NCBI GenBank assembly: GCA_938083005.1
Contig: CALKCU010000036.1
Span: forward strand, 1-56,810
Reading direction: 5' to 3'
Length of the DNA stretch: 56,810 nt
Source of the DNA: an uncultured Sulfolobales archaeon
GTDB lineage: Archaea > Thermoproteota > Thermoprotei_A > Sulfolobales > NBVN01
Part shown: piece after piece, positions 49,683-56,544 of the stretch
Numbering within the stretch: the first letter of the stretch is position 1
Layout: the number at the start of each line of letters is the position of its first letter
The notes under the pieces: model-generated
What the model was told of the DNA's origin: nothing
Database searches by the model: none
What the model saw: the letters and a program-made list of their open reading frames with translations, nothing else
Translations under genes and position numbers: made by a program

Positions 49683-50161
49683 CAGACCACCAGTGGAACC
49701 ATCAGGAGCCCGAAGACCAGCCCCAGCATCCCGAAGAGCTCCTCGTACGCCGCTAGTATCAGCCCCATCGAGAATATGCCGCCCCTGGTCTTAACCAGGA
49801 GGGATACGGCGTCGGCACACACCGTGCCCTGCGCCCACGCCGAGAACATCTCCGCAAACCCGACGAATAGGGATATCCCCAGGAACCCCAGGGCTGTCGT
49901 CGCGGGCACAAGCCCACCGTACTTAGCCGCGGCGGCCGGTAGGTGCTGCGAGTACATGAAGTAGGCGAACACGAAGCCGTAGACGAGAGTCTGTGTCGCT
50001 GGGAGGAAGGACAGCGCGAGGACCGACGCGCGCATAGCGGGCTCCTCGGATATTATAGAGAGACCGACGGACGCGGCTCTCCTAATCCCCAGGGTTGTCC
50101 CTATGACGGCTAGGGCTTCCGCCAGGGCCGGCGCTAAGTAGGCCAGTATCCCGGTCTCCAT
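49682..50161 (-). CDS. atpK: A-type ATP synthase rotor-ring subunit K, duplicated form
   Basis: This is the proteolipid that carries H+ or Na+ through the membrane. At 159 residues it contains two helical hairpins (four membrane helices), twice the usual ~100-residue crenarchaeal subunit. Helix 4 has the ion-binding glutamate in AAYEELFGMLGLV (about residue 138). The equivalent place in helix 2 reads PATQTLVYGF, with Gln instead of Glu. This resembles eukaryotic V-ATPase c and NtpK, where a duplicated subunit keeps one carboxylate. ATG at 50161. Confidence 0.92.
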   Translation of the reverse strand: METGILAYLAPALAEALAVIGTTLGIRRAASVGLSIISEEPAMRASVLALSFLPATQTLVYGFVFAYFMYSQHLPAAAAKYGGLVPATTALGFLGISLFVGFAEMFSAWAQGTVCADAVSLLVKTRGGIFSMGLILAAYEELFGMLGLVFGLLMVPLVV

Positions 50162-50366
50162 GGTCAGTCCTCCTGGATTGGACTAGAGCGGAATTTAAGG
50201 AGCGCGCCCAGACGTTGAAGCGGGAGTAGTAAGCTTATTCTGTTCAAACAAACAGGCACGGAGAGGCTCTACGGAAGATCGAATGCGCGATCGCCACGCT
50301 ATCCGTTAGTGGCTCGAGCCCGTACTCAGATCGGTCCACCGCGACCTGGTTTTGCGAAGGGGCGGG
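50162..50366 (-). other. Gap inside the ATPase operon with a second promoter
   Basis: The 205 bases between atpI and atpK contain a ccttaaattcc element (minus strand, about 50193-50203), 30-40 bases before atpK. The abundant rotor gene and those after it probably have their own promoter. No gene is seen. Confidence 0.45.
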
Positions 50367-52304
50367 CTAGACCGTTATCTTCCCGATCACCATCTTCACG
50401 GGCTTTATCTTTCTTCCTTGAGCCTCAAAGAACTTAGACGATATTTCGAAGAGGCAGAGCCTCAGGGAGTGGACGAAGGGGCCTACAGCCGAGAGGGCTA
50501 GGTTCAGAGTGTGCAGGAGCAGCGCTAGGAGGACTCCTAGCCCGATTCCAGCGACATAGCTTAGTCCCGCGAAGCTGCCGACGGCTCCGAAGAGGATGCT
50601 ATTGAACGCCTCCGCTAGGAACGCCGTCCCGCAGGCTATGCCGGCTATCCTGACGTAGGAGAACACGTCGCCCGCTATCCCCACTACGTCGAAGAGCCAC
50701 AGGAAGCCTCCGATGCTACCCACGGTCTTGATCTTGGCGAATACCACCAAGGCTAGTCCCGCGAGGACTAGGAGCCGGGAGACTTCGAAGAGGTGGTCCG
50801 GCACGTCCATCCAGCGGAGACCAAAGACTTTCGTAACTAAGAGAGGGCCGCCAACCATCAGAGTCAACACGCCTACCTCGTAGAGGGAGTCGTACACTCT
50901 GCGGAGCTTGACGCTCTTGGCTAGAGCTACGGTGTGCGACACGAAGGTGAACGCGAGCCCCAGCGCGAGGCTCATCCCTATCATCCACATTATGTCGAGC
51001 GTATTGATGAGAGGCCTCTCCACCGGTACGAGCCAGCCCAGCAGGGAGCCGAGGAAGCTCTTGGACGCTACCCCCACGACAGCGCTCAGTAGCCCGCTCA
51101 CGTACAGCACCCTCTTCAGCCTCACAAATCCCGGGGACTCCGGGTCGGCGACGAACTTGGGCAGCAGGTACCTCGTAGCCAGGACTATCCCCAGCCCGTA
51201 GCCAACGTCGGCCATCATTAGGGAGAAGAAGATCAGGAAGGAGTAGGCGAGCAGCGGTGTCGGGTCCCACTCGTGCGGCGAGGGCATTCCATAGAGCTCC
51301 GTGAGCAGCTCGAATGGTCTGAATGGCCTAAGGTTGTTGAAGTCGACCGGGGGGTTCTCACCCTCGATAAAAGTGGCATAAGCGGGGTAAGAGCTTAGCT
51401 TCCTGAGCAGATCTCCCGCCTTGGACCTTGGCACCCAACCAGCGATAACCACCGTATACTTCGAGCTCGCAGCGCTCTGGAGCATCCTGAGCCTCTCATA
51501 CTCGCTCTCCACTAGGGACTTCAGCACTGCTATATCCCTAACCGCCGCTCCAAGCTCTTCCCTCCTCCTACTCACGAGCTCCTCTACGGACCTCCTCACC
51601 TCAGCTATCCGCTCGCTTAGCTTGAAGGCGATGGTCTTCAGGGATTCGCCGGAGTACTCCCGGAAGTCGAGGAACTCCACCCCAGCTCCGGTAGCTTTAG
51701 CTAAGCCCTTAAACGTCTCGGGGCTAAAGGCTAGTGTTGATGCTACTCCCCTCTCGCACTCTACTTCCGCGAGGACGGCGATAGAGCTCCCCCTCAGCTG
51801 CTCGTAGGCTTCCCTAACGGCTAGCACGGATTTGATTACCAACACGTCCCCGGTATAGTCCAGCAGGGAGGCTCCCCCCTCGGGGTGCCCGTCCAACAGG
51901 GCCTCCACCAGCTTCTTCGCGGCCACCAGCTTCTCCACCTCCGCCTCGCGCGAGCCGATCACCTCGTTAATGCTCTTGACCTTGCTGTAGACCTCCTCTA
52001 CTCTCCTCACCAGGGACTCTACCGCGTTTCTGACGCTCTCCTGGGGGACTTCAACGCGCACTACGACTCTCTCCTCGATGTTCGACTCGAGGTAGTTGTA
52101 CATGCTCTTCGCCTTCTCGAGGAGTGAGAGGTAGTTCTCGAGCTCCCTGAGAACCGGGGCGCCCGGCTCTAAGACTATGGGTTCTATAACCCCTAGCTTT
52201 ATCAAGAGCTCTGTGACCTCCCCGGCGTAGTCTTTCGGTACCGCCAGTACCAGCCTCAGCGCGACGTCGGGGTCGCTTAGGAAGGCCCGCCTGGCGCTAC
52301 TCAA
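50367..52304 (-). CDS. atpI: A-type ATP synthase subunit I (a subunit)
   Basis: This is the membrane stator subunit (645 residues). The N-terminal half is a cytoplasmic coiled-coil domain. The C-terminal half (from about residue 345) holds seven or eight membrane helices, starting FFSLMMADVGYGLGIVLATRYLLP and including LLALLLHTLNLALSAVGPFVHSLRLCLFE with the essential arginine and conserved H/E residues near the end. TTG 52304 overlaps atpH by eight bases. Confidence 0.95.
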   Translation of the reverse strand: MSSARRAFLSDPDVALRLVLAVPKDYAGEVTELLIKLGVIEPIVLEPGAPVLRELENYLSLLEKAKSMYNYLESNIEERVVVRVEVPQESVRNAVESLVRRVEEVYSKVKSINEVIGSREAEVEKLVAAKKLVEALLDGHPEGGASLLDYTGDVLVIKSVLAVREAYEQLRGSSIAVLAEVECERGVASTLAFSPETFKGLAKATGAGVEFLDFREYSGESLKTIAFKLSERIAEVRRSVEELVSRRREELGAAVRDIAVLKSLVESEYERLRMLQSAASSKYTVVIAGWVPRSKAGDLLRKLSSYPAYATFIEGENPPVDFNNLRPFRPFELLTELYGMPSPHEWDPTPLLAYSFLIFFSLMMADVGYGLGIVLATRYLLPKFVADPESPGFVRLKRVLYVSGLLSAVVGVASKSFLGSLLGWLVPVERPLINTLDIMWMIGMSLALGLAFTFVSHTVALAKSVKLRRVYDSLYEVGVLTLMVGGPLLVTKVFGLRWMDVPDHLFEVSRLLVLAGLALVVFAKIKTVGSIGGFLWLFDVVGIAGDVFSYVRIAGIACGTAFLAEAFNSILFGAVGSFAGLSYVAGIGLGVLLALLLHTLNLALSAVGPFVHSLRLCLFEISSKFFEAQGRKIKPVKMVIGKITV

Positions 52305-52602
52305 CGGGAACCCCCGCGACTCTCGAGGCGAGCCTCTTAGCTAGCTTGACTAAAGCGTCCTCGGGTAGGGAGAGTATCCTCTTCGCCTCACTTTCTGCCC
52401 GCAGCAGGATTTCTCGTACCTCTCTCTCGAGGGCACTCTCTAGCGATGCCCTGTACTCCTCTAGCTCCTTCTTGTAACTCTCGTCGGCCAAGAGGCGCTC
52501 GGCCTCCGCCTTAGCCTCGGCTATGATGGCCTGGGCCCTCCTCCTCGCATCCTCGAGTATCCTCTCCGCCTCGGCCTCTATGCTCGCTACGACGTCGCTC
52601 AA
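52297..52602 (-). CDS. atpH: A-type ATP synthase subunit H (peripheral stalk)
   Basis: This 101-residue protein is mostly coiled coil (VASIEAEAERILEDARRRAQ and further heptads with Ala, Glu, Arg), as in subunit H that pairs with E in the peripheral stalk. The position as first gene of the A-ATPase operon, before atpI, supports it. The start is TTG 52602. A strong AT-rich promoter (taatatatatta at 52637-52648) precedes it. Confidence 0.8.
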   Translation of the reverse strand: MSDVVASIEAEAERILEDARRRAQAIIAEAKAEAERLLADESYKKELEEYRASLESALEREVREILLRAESEAKRILSLPEDALVKLAKRLASRVAGVPVE

Positions 52603-52636
52603 CGGGACACCAAAGACCTTACAAAGAGAGCCGAAT

Positions 52637-52648
52637 AATATATATTAC
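52637..52648 (-). promoter_or_regulatory. Main promoter of the A-ATPase operon
   Basis: A palindromic taatatatatta is the strongest TATA-like element in the window. It predicts transcription from about 52616, giving a short leader before atpH (TTG 52602). Confidence 0.6.
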
Positions 52649-52756
52649 CTCGATGCCGAGCCTTTTCCCGCACGCCGAAACCGGGTCTCATCTGCGACTC
52701 CTCCTTCGAGCGCTCAAACTCTGCCCACCAGCGTAGACGGTTGGGTACATTAAGGC

Positions 52757-53254
52757 TCATAAGTCCGGGAGGGGACTATCTCCACTCCGGAGGGGTAGAG
52801 CGTTGGTCGTGAGGTCTGTGGGGTAAGATATAGCGAACTGGAATATCGTAGAGTAGTCCCTCCTCAGCTCGTAGAGCTGCGGCTTGTAGAGGAACAGCGC
52901 GCCGCCCCGATACTCCAGGCCTAGTATTCTGCTTACGAGCTCTGCCGCGTATCTGTCCTCCACTACGCCGACGAAACTCTCGGACTCCGGAACTATGGTG
53001 ATAATTATCGGGAGGAGTATTCGATCCCAGCTCTCTCTATCGATAAAGTTCGAGATCCTCTCTAGCTCTTTTTTCCTAAAGAAGTGCAGGGTTCCGTCTC
53101 TGCATAAGACTCTCGGGTACTCCTCGCTCAGTAGCTCCTCAAGGGACTTTCTGGTGCGCGGGAGGTGTTTGTTCGCTACCCCGAGCTCCTCCCTAAGCAG
53201 GGCCTCGAGCAAGCTATCGCGCTCCACCGCTCTCCCGAAGGCTAACGCTCTCAC
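52757..53254 (-). CDS. DUF61 family protein
   Basis: This 165-residue protein matches the archaeal DUF61 family pattern: LREELGVANKHLPRTRKSLEELL, a DGTLHFFRKKELERIS strand, LLPIIITIVPES, and the ending VRSVG/VSYPTDLTTNALPLRSG-type residues. Its function is unknown. GTG 53254 overlaps the moeA stop as GTGA, so it is coupled to moeA; the open frame upstream of that GTG is moeA antisense to nothing and has no family similarity. Confidence 0.7.
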   Translation of the reverse strand: MRALAFGRAVERDSLLEALLREELGVANKHLPRTRKSLEELLSEEYPRVLCRDGTLHFFRKKELERISNFIDRESWDRILLPIIITIVPESESFVGVVEDRYAAELVSRILGLEYRGGALFLYKPQLYELRRDYSTIFQFAISYPTDLTTNALPLRSGDSPLPDL

Positions 53255-54546
53255 GGTAATATAGGCAGCTCGCCGACGGTAGAGACGCTGGAGCACTCCT
53301 CGAGGGGGTTGATTAGCGTGACATCGACCCTGGAGCCCTCCTCGTACCCCTCAAGCTCTTCAGGTATCTCGAGGATAGCGTTGGCCCTTATCAGAGTCGA
53401 GAGTATCCCGGAGCCGGTGAGCCTTAGCGGTATTACTAGGACCTCGTCTCGATCCCTGCAAGCGACGACCCTGTAGAAGGACCTGAAGCCCACCTCGTTT
53501 GATAGCCTTCGCACTAGCCTGCCGGAGACCCTCGGCCTCGCCTCCTGAGGGGAGCCATAGGCCTTGCTCAGCAGGGGAGCTAGGAAGAGGTCCAGGCTTA
53601 TGTAGGCGGCCACCGGGAGGCCGGAGACCAGGAGCACCGGCTTCCCGCGCACCGCGTAAGCGCTCGCGGTCCTCCCCGGTCTTATCCTAACGCCCCGGAA
53701 TATCTCATCGGAGCCTTCGAGTTTCGCGACGGCGTCCGGGGCTACGTCCCTGGCTCCGACCGACGTGCCTCCAGTAACCACTACCGCGTCCGCGATCTCC
53801 AGCGCTTCCCTAAGAGTTTTCGAGAGCTCCTCGATGTCGTCTGGGACGACTCTCCAGTAGACGACGTCTCCGCCTATCTCCCTTATGTACGAGGCTACTA
53901 CGTAGTACGTCACGTTCGGGACGAGCCCCCTCAGTATCTCGTCACCGGTGTTCAGCACGGCTATTCTCGGTCTCCTGAAGACCTCGACCTCGCTGTAGCC
54001 GGAGGAGGCTAGCGCGGCTATGTGCCACGGTCTCAGCTTGGTGCCTCTGCGGACTATGAGATCCCCCGCTCTGAGATCCTCCCCGCGGAACGATATGTTC
54101 GCGTACCTCGGATAGGCTCTGTAGACGTAGACCATCCCCTCCCTCAAGAGGCAGTACTCGATGGGTATCACGACGTCCGCTCCCCTGGGTATCGGGGCAC
54201 CGGTGGACACTAGCACGGCCTCGGAGCGCTCCACCAGCGGGATCTCGCTACTGTCCACGTCCACACTGCCAACTAGGATGAGCACCGCGGGAGAGCTCTC
54301 GGAGGCGCCAGCGACGTCGGGAAATCTCGCTGCGACCCCGTCCACGGCGGACCTATCGTAGGGGGGCAGATCGACCCTGGAAACGTAGTCCCTGAAGGAG
54401 TACCTGCCAACGGCTTCCCGAACGTCGACGGTCTCTCCATCGATGCTCATGGAGACCCTCCCGAGAAGTCTCTCGAGGGCCTCAGCGAGCCCCACGAACT
54501 CCAGTACCTTGCCCGTAGCCCAACACCCTTCCGACTCCGCGGGCAA
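53251..54546 (-). CDS. moeA: Molybdopterin molybdenumtransferase MoeA
   Basis: MoeA inserts molybdate or tungstate into molybdopterin. The 431-residue protein has the family layout: REAVGRYSFRDYVSRVDLPPYDRSAVDG (domain I/III), TGAPIPRGADVVIPIE, the FRGEDLRAGD loop, and the MPT-binding GGTSVGARDVAP (about residue 257), GRTASAY and GLPVAAYI. A C-terminal domain IV follows. The start is TTG 54546. DUF61 is translationally coupled downstream. The enzyme suggests Mo/W cofactor use. Confidence 0.95.
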   Translation of the reverse strand: MPAESEGCWATGKVLEFVGLAEALERLLGRVSMSIDGETVDVREAVGRYSFRDYVSRVDLPPYDRSAVDGVAARFPDVAGASESSPAVLILVGSVDVDSSEIPLVERSEAVLVSTGAPIPRGADVVIPIEYCLLREGMVYVYRAYPRYANISFRGEDLRAGDLIVRRGTKLRPWHIAALASSGYSEVEVFRRPRIAVLNTGDEILRGLVPNVTYYVVASYIREIGGDVVYWRVVPDDIEELSKTLREALEIADAVVVTGGTSVGARDVAPDAVAKLEGSDEIFRGVRIRPGRTASAYAVRGKPVLLVSGLPVAAYISLDLFLAPLLSKAYGSPQEARPRVSGRLVRRLSNEVGFRSFYRVVACRDRDEVLVIPLRLTGSGILSTLIRANAILEIPEELEGYEEGSRVDVTLINPLEECSSVSTVGELPILP

Positions 54547-54547
54547 T

Positions 54548-54556
54548 TCTTATAAG
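54548..54556 (+). promoter_or_regulatory. TATA box for tRNA-Glu
   Basis: tcttataag is centred about 30 bases upstream of the tRNA 5' end. The reverse strand of the same region is the likely moeA promoter area. Confidence 0.5.
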
Positions 54557-54581
54557 TTGCCATAATTAAGCGCTGCTTGGT

Positions 54582-54656
54582 GCCGCGGTAGTATAGCCAG
54601 GCCAAGTATGCGGGCCTTTCGAGCCCGTGACCCGGGTTCAAATCCCGGCCGCGGCA
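54582..54656 (+). tRNA. tRNA-Glu (TTC anticodon)
   Basis: The cloverleaf is complete and intronless: a 7-bp acceptor GCCGCGG/CCGCGGC, a D-arm with AGCCAGGCCAAGT, a 5-bp anticodon stem CGGGC/GCCCG with loop CTTTCGA (anticodon TTC), and a T-arm CCGGG TTCAAAT CCCGG. The discriminator base is A and the 3' CCA is not encoded. Confidence 0.97.
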
Positions 54657-54661
54657 CTCTC

Positions 54662-54685
54662 CCCCGGGGACGCATGTCCCCGGGG
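54662..54685 (+). terminator. Very stable hairpin just after tRNA-Glu
   Basis: A 10-bp perfect stem CCCCGGGGAC / GTCCCCGGGG with a GCAT loop starts six bases after the tRNA 3' end. Possible roles are terminator, 3'-processing barrier or insulation from the next gene. Each arm contains the self-complementary CCCCGGGG. Confidence 0.45.
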
Positions 54686-54741
54686 CTGAGCGTGAGAGCT
54701 TATAAGACCAAGGTCAGTAGCGTACTCGGTGCTCTAACCCA

Positions 54742-55095
54742 GTGTCATCCGAGGGCGAGCCCGAGAAGAAGAGGGACATAAGGGCCCTGCTCTCCGTGGT
54801 ACCTCCAGCGGAAGCCCTAAGGAGGCAGAAGAGCCCTCCCCGGGAGAGGAGAGTGAGGTTAAAGTACAACCCGGCAGTGAAGCCCGGCAACCTACACATA
54901 AACCCGGGGCTACTCAAGGAGCTCCCCATAGGCGAGTACGCCGAGATCTCGGTTCACGGGAGGAGGATAAGACTCAAAGTGGTCGTGGACGAGGGGATTC
55001 CACCGGGGGAGGTATGGGGTCCTCCGGACCTAAAGAGCCATGGGATAGCCGACAACAGCATCGTGACTCTCAGACCCGCGGTGGGGCAGGGCTAG
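54742..55095 (+). CDS. Hypothetical protein preceding aRF1
   Basis: I do not recognise this 117-residue protein. A charged, disordered-looking N-terminus (about 40 residues, EPEKKRDIRALLS ... RRQKSPPRERRVR) is followed by a compact beta-rich domain: NLHINPGLLKEL, GEYAEISVHGRRIRLKVVV and the ending IVTLRPA. This resembles a small double-psi-barrel or CDC48-N-like fold. A cttataag at 54699-54706 predicts a transcript from about 54729, where a GTG is one base out of frame; the in-frame GTG is 13 bases later. aRF1 follows after 34 bases behind its own TATA box. Confidence 0.6.
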   Translation: MSSEGEPEKKRDIRALLSVVPPAEALRRQKSPPRERRVRLKYNPAVKPGNLHINPGLLKELPIGEYAEISVHGRRIRLKVVVDEGIPPGEVWGPPDLKSHGIADNSIVTLRPAVGQG

Positions 55096-55098
55096 CGA

Positions 55099-55106
55099 CT
55101 TAAAAG
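55099..55106 (+). promoter_or_regulatory. TATA box for aRF1
   Basis: cttaaaag is centred 27 bases before GTG 55130, predicting a leaderless aRF1 mRNA that begins at a GTG one base out of frame with the protein. Confidence 0.55.
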
Positions 55107-55129
55107 AACAGCTCTAGACGAGTATCGGG

Positions 55130-56243
55130 GTGCCGAGCATTTAGCTCCGAGGGCCTCGAGATAGGCAAGGAAGAGCTTAAGCGCCTAATCAGGGAGCTGA
55201 GGAAGTGGAGCGCTCACGCGACGACCCTTCTATCCCTGTACGTACCGCCGGGCAGACCCGTGGGCGAGGTAGTGAACATGCTAAGGCAGGAGCTATCCAT
55301 CACCGAGAACATAAAGCTGAAGAGGACCAGGTCCAAGGTTCAGTTCGCTCTGGAGGCGGCTATAGACAGGCTCCTGAGGATACCTAAGATACCCAAGAAC
55401 GGTCTCGTCGTGTTCGCCGGGGAGCACGACGAGACCGGGGACACCATAGTCTTGGTCTTCTCGCCCCCGGAGCAGGTTAGCGTGTTCTTCTATAGAACCG
55501 ACAAGCACTTCCACACGGAGTTCCTCGAGAGCATGGTCGAGGAGAGCGACGTCTACGGCCTCGTAATTGTGGAGCGAGACGAGGCTACCATAGGCCTCCT
55601 GAAGGGAGGAGCGATCACGGTCCTCGACGAGCTGGAGGGCTACGTTCCGGGGAAGCATAGCAGGGGGGGATGGTCTCAGAGGAGGTTTGAGAGGATAATT
55701 GAGGAGATGGTTGAGGAGTTCTACAAGAAGGTCGGCGAGAAGGTCAGTAGCTACTTCATACCGTTGCTAGAAGCCGGCAGGTTGAAGGGGATCATAATAG
55801 GGGGACCGGGCTACGCGAAGCTGGACTTCGCTAAGGGAGGCTACCTTGACTACCGCCTCCGAGGATTGATAGTGGGAAGCCCCCTAGACGTGAGCTCGCA
55901 GGGGGAGCCCGGCCTCAGGGAGCTCGTCGAGAAGGCGAAAGAGTACATCAAGGAGACGAAGTACCACAAAACGAAGGAGATACTGGAGGAGTTCAAGTAC
56001 CACTTAGCGAAGGACGACGGGTTGGCTATCTACGGTGAGACGGAGATAGCCGAAAGCCTCAAGCTCGGCGCTGTGGAGACCCTTGTTGTGACGGAGGACT
56101 ACCCCAGGATGGCGGAGCTGAAGAGCCTAGCTGAATCTAGCGGAGCTAAAGTCGTAGTAGTGGACGAGGAGTTCATGGAGTACGAATGGATTAGGAAGGC
56201 CTTCGGCGGAGCCGTTGCGATACTGAGGTACCGGGTTAGCTAG
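55130..56243 (+). CDS. Peptide chain release factor aRF1 with GGW instead of GGQ and an out-of-frame start
   Basis: aRF1 reads stop codons and triggers peptide release. Domain 1 is recognisable: ELKRLIRELRKW, LLSLYVPPGRP, the NIKS-like NIKLKRTR loop and FYRTDKHF for the YxCxxxF motif. Domain 2 reads VPGKHSRGGWSQRRFERI, where every aRF1 I know has GGQ; codon TGG is at 55671-55673. Domain 3 is complete. No ATG, GTG or TTG is in frame between TAA 55101 and GTG 55260, and the latter start would lose the first ~40 residues of domain 1. GTG 55130 fits the TATA box but reads GTG CCG AGC ATT TAG; a +1 shift restores the frame (next in-frame codons AGC TCC GAG). The gene may be shift-regulated, a divergent paralogue, or decaying. 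Confidence 0.88.
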
Positions 56244-56544
56244 ACTCTTCGCCGCCCTCCTCTTCGCTAAGGAGCTCTAGGAGTATCTCGTAGAACTCTT
56301 CCTTCTCCTGCTCTATCTCCTCCCGGCTTCTCGCTAGCCCGCCCCCCTCGCTTACGACGGAGGTGGTCTTCACCTTGGGCTCCGCGCCCGCGCTACCGGT
56401 TAGCCTGTACTTCTCTCCAGTCTTGGAGACCTCCTCGTGACCGCACTTCGGGCACTTGTAGATGTGGCCGTCGCTTGTTCTCTGGGGAACCATTACAGTC
56501 CCACACTTGGGGCAAAACTTCGTGTTAGCCCACCTCTTAAGCAC
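56236..56544 (-). CDS. TFS/RpoM-like zinc-ribbon protein lacking the catalytic C-terminal ribbon
   Basis: The N-terminal ribbon TKFCPKCGTVMVPQ ... YKCPKCGHEE matches RPB9/TFS (transcript-cleavage factor, RNA polymerase subunit M-like). The TFIIS-type second ribbon with its Asp-Glu pair is absent; instead a linker and an acidic helix (EEIEQEKEEFYEILLELLSEE) follow, so RNA cleavage stimulation is unlikely. The GTG 56544 start is only about 18 bases from the TATA element cttataaac (56559-56566 on the minus strand), probably upstream of the RNA start. The GTG nearer the expected start (56533) is one base out of frame. It overlaps the aRF1 end by eight bases. Confidence 0.7.
   Translation of the reverse strand: MLKRWANTKFCPKCGTVMVPQRTSDGHIYKCPKCGHEEVSKTGEKYRLTGSAGAEPKVKTTSVVSEGGGLARSREEIEQEKEEFYEILLELLSEEEGGEESS

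Noticed and set aside
55130-56243. Recoding of UAG as a sense codon genome-wide, to explain TAG at codon 5 of aRF1
   Set aside because: TAG is used as an ordinary stop at many genes here (for example at 462, 4342, 5578 and 8-kb region genes), and reading it as sense would stay in the wrong frame for aRF1 anyway.
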